64,000 nucleotides of DNA from Deinococcus sp045062605 (GTDB lineage: Bacteria > Deinococcota > Deinococci > Deinococcales > Deinococcaceae), in contig NZ_JBJGDW010000014.1 in NCBI RefSeq assembly GCF_045062605.1, forward strand, positions 1 to 64,000, read 5' to 3'. A program made the translations under genes and the position numbers. Of this stretch, positions 60,692 to 64,000 are shown one piece after another (the stretch's first letter is position 1; each line of letters starts with the position of its first letter). The notes beneath the pieces were generated by a model. The model made no database searches and was not told the origin of the DNA. It saw only the letters and a program-made list of their open reading frames with translations.

Positions 60692-61039
60692 TTGCGTCCC
60701 TCCCCCACCCCCCGCCCTGCCTGGGTTTCACGTCTGAGTGCGTGGCCGGGTGTGCTGACATTGCTGTCGGTGCTGGCCGTGGTGCTGGGCACGCCCGTGC
60801 GTCCGCCGGAAGTGGGACAGCGACTGAGCGCCAGCAACGTGGCCCCCGCCCTGCCCGAAGTTCGGGCCATGCCGCAACCGGGGCCGAGTGTGCCGGTGCT
60901 GACGCCGCCGCCGCCCGCAGCATCCCTGCGACTAATTCGCGAACAGACGGGCTGTCTGGTCACCTGCTGGAGCTGGCAGCAGCCCGCGCCGCTGAGTGAC
61001 CTGAACGTGCTGGGGCGGCGGCAGACCGACGGTGGCTGA
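60692..61039 (+). CDS. Small single-pass membrane protein, hypothetical
   Basis: A 115-residue protein with one N-terminal hydrophobic helix (WPGVLTLLSVLAVVLGTPV), a Pro-rich extracytoplasmic stretch and two cysteines near the C-terminus (TGCLVTCWSW) that could form a disulfide. I do not recognise it. TTG 60692 is chosen from the -10 box; the frame can start at 60674. It lies 60 bases before secDF in the same direction and might share its transcript. Confidence 0.5.
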   Translation: MRPSPTPRPAWVSRLSAWPGVLTLLSVLAVVLGTPVRPPEVGQRLSASNVAPALPEVRAMPQPGPSVPVLTPPPPAASLRLIREQTGCLVTCWSWQQPAPLSDLNVLGRRQTDGG

Positions 61040-61098
61040 GGGACAGAAACGCCGAACATGCCTCTCTGCTTCTCCCCCATCTGACTAGGAGTTCCACC

Positions 61099-63414
<2,316 letters not shown>

Positions 63415-63429
63415 GCCCCGCTATTGCTG

Positions 63430-63468
63430 GCCCCGTCTCTTGCGGTATGGAGGAGACGGGGCTTTTCT
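63430..63468 (+). terminator. Terminator after secDF
   Basis: GCCCCGTCTC/GAGACGGGGC, a perfect 10-bp stem, followed by TTTTCT. Confidence 0.9.
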
Positions 63469-63577
63469 GTGTCCGACGTTGGCTTGACTGGACACACAAT
63501 TTGACCAGACCCACAGTTTGATCAGAACCCGGCTCAATCAGGCACATCGCGGCCCAGTCCAGTGTCACACTCGGCCT

Positions 63578-64000
63578 ATGCTCCTTGTCATTCACGCCGC
63601 ACTGACCTGGGTTCTGGTCGGCCTGATCCTGACCATCCAGCTCGTCCACTATCCCCTGTTCTCCCGCGTGGGGGCGGAGGGGTACGCGGCGTACCAGCGG
63701 GAACACGTCACGCGCATCACCTGGCTCGTCGCGCCCCTGATGCTGGCTGAACTGGCGACGGGGGCTGCCCTGGTCCTGCGCCTCCCAACTTTCGTGTCGG
63801 CGGCCTCTGCTGGACTGGGGCTGGGGCTGATCATCCTGATCTGGGTCTCCACCGCCCTGATCCAGTCGCCCGTGCATGGCCGCCTGACCACAGGCTTCGA
63901 TGCGGCGCTGCACGCGCGTCTGGTCACGACCAACTGGCTGAGGACCGTCCTCTGGCTGCTGCGCGGCTTCCTAGTGGGCGGGTGGCTGCTGCTGGCGCTG
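63578..64000 (+). CDS. Membrane protein, truncated by the window edge
   Basis: ATG 63578 opens a frame of 141 codons still open at the right end. At least three hydrophobic helices are visible: LTWVLVGLILTIQLVHYPLF, ITWLVAPLMLAELATGAALVL and SAGLGLGLIILIWVSTALI, with a fourth starting at the edge. Conserved-looking HYPLF and QSPVHGRL loops resemble small DUF1772-like membrane proteins, without certainty. No clear promoter or Shine-Dalgarno precedes the start. Confidence 0.72.
   Translation, partial: MLLVIHAALTWVLVGLILTIQLVHYPLFSRVGAEGYAAYQREHVTRITWLVAPLMLAELATGAALVLRLPTFVSAASAGLGLGLIILIWVSTALIQSPVHGRLTTGFDAALHARLVTTNWLRTVLWLLRGFLVGGWLLLAL

Overview
The window reads as a high-GC chromosome segment from a Deinococcus-type bacterium. 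The evidence is the gene families present (CrtI phytoene desaturase, single-chain SecDF, MinC, a short IF2, Thermus/Deinococcus-style phenylacetate genes with a PaaR-type operator) and, above all, the promoters. At least thirteen genes carry a TANNNT -10 box 6 to 8 bases before an ATG, GTG or TTG, the signature of leaderless mRNAs, which are abundant in Deinococcus. I see no rRNA, tRNA, CRISPR array or transposase gene. This is mostly ordinary core chromosome with several small repeats and regulatory elements layered on it.

Layout. 0-6.4 kb: a secreted PEGA/DUF4384 protein, a CDF metal transporter, a CBS-ACT protein, a class V aminotransferase and an M23 peptidase/beta-propeller pair. 6.2-9.1 kb: a 136-bp MITE-like repeat and leuS, whose leader holds an intrinsic terminator that looks like an attenuator. 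9.2-20.9 kb: a serine beta-lactamase-like protein, a BsuPI-domain protein, crtI, an aldo/keto reductase, a GNAT gene broken by two amber codons, methylmalonyl-CoA mutase behind a PaaR-like operator, a lipoprotein gene broken by an opal codon, ispG, and a TetR regulator divergent from a DUF2568/MBL-fold pair. 21-28 kb: a branched-chain amino-acid-type ABC transporter (livFGMH with two binding proteins) and a GntR regulator. 28-34.5 kb: second MITE copy and a gene remnant, the phenylacetyl-CoA epoxidase operon paaABCD, a polyprenyl synthase and an alpha/beta-hydrolase lipoprotein. 34.5-46.4 kb: a NatAB-type exporter, a winged-helix protein, a 59-residue disordered protein, endonuclease III, a radical SAM protein, a tandem GNAT, a CHASE2-GGDEF/FecR pair and an ABC-F ATPase. 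46.5-55.5 kb: a Big2/malectin-like lipoprotein, a 0.7-kb gene-poor stretch with a candidate small RNA, an MFS exporter, an aldo/keto reductase, a MaoC/CitE-type pair, an ABC exporter and minC. 55.5-64 kb: rimP-nusA-ylxR-infB behind a leader terminator, a Gly-rich secreted protein, a small membrane protein, secDF and a truncated membrane gene.

How parts fit. The same PaaR-type palindrome stands before the paa operon and before methylmalonyl-CoA mutase. This suggests that one phenylacetyl-CoA-sensing repressor may couple aromatic-ring degradation to disposal of propionyl/methylmalonyl-CoA. The liv-type transporter with its GntR regulator lies beside the paa genes, and the MaoC/CitE pair is another CoA-ester module. 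Two families of small structured repeats (a MITE with ATACGGAYTCCG ends, and a cloverleaf-like repeat of about 120 bp) sit between genes and inside operons. Two genes and one remnant are interrupted by in-frame stops without frameshift. No wholly new multi-gene system is evident; the most original signals are regulatory (leuS and rimP leaders, mirrored leaderless promoters in a TetR operator, the two-site PaaR regulon) and the repeat families.
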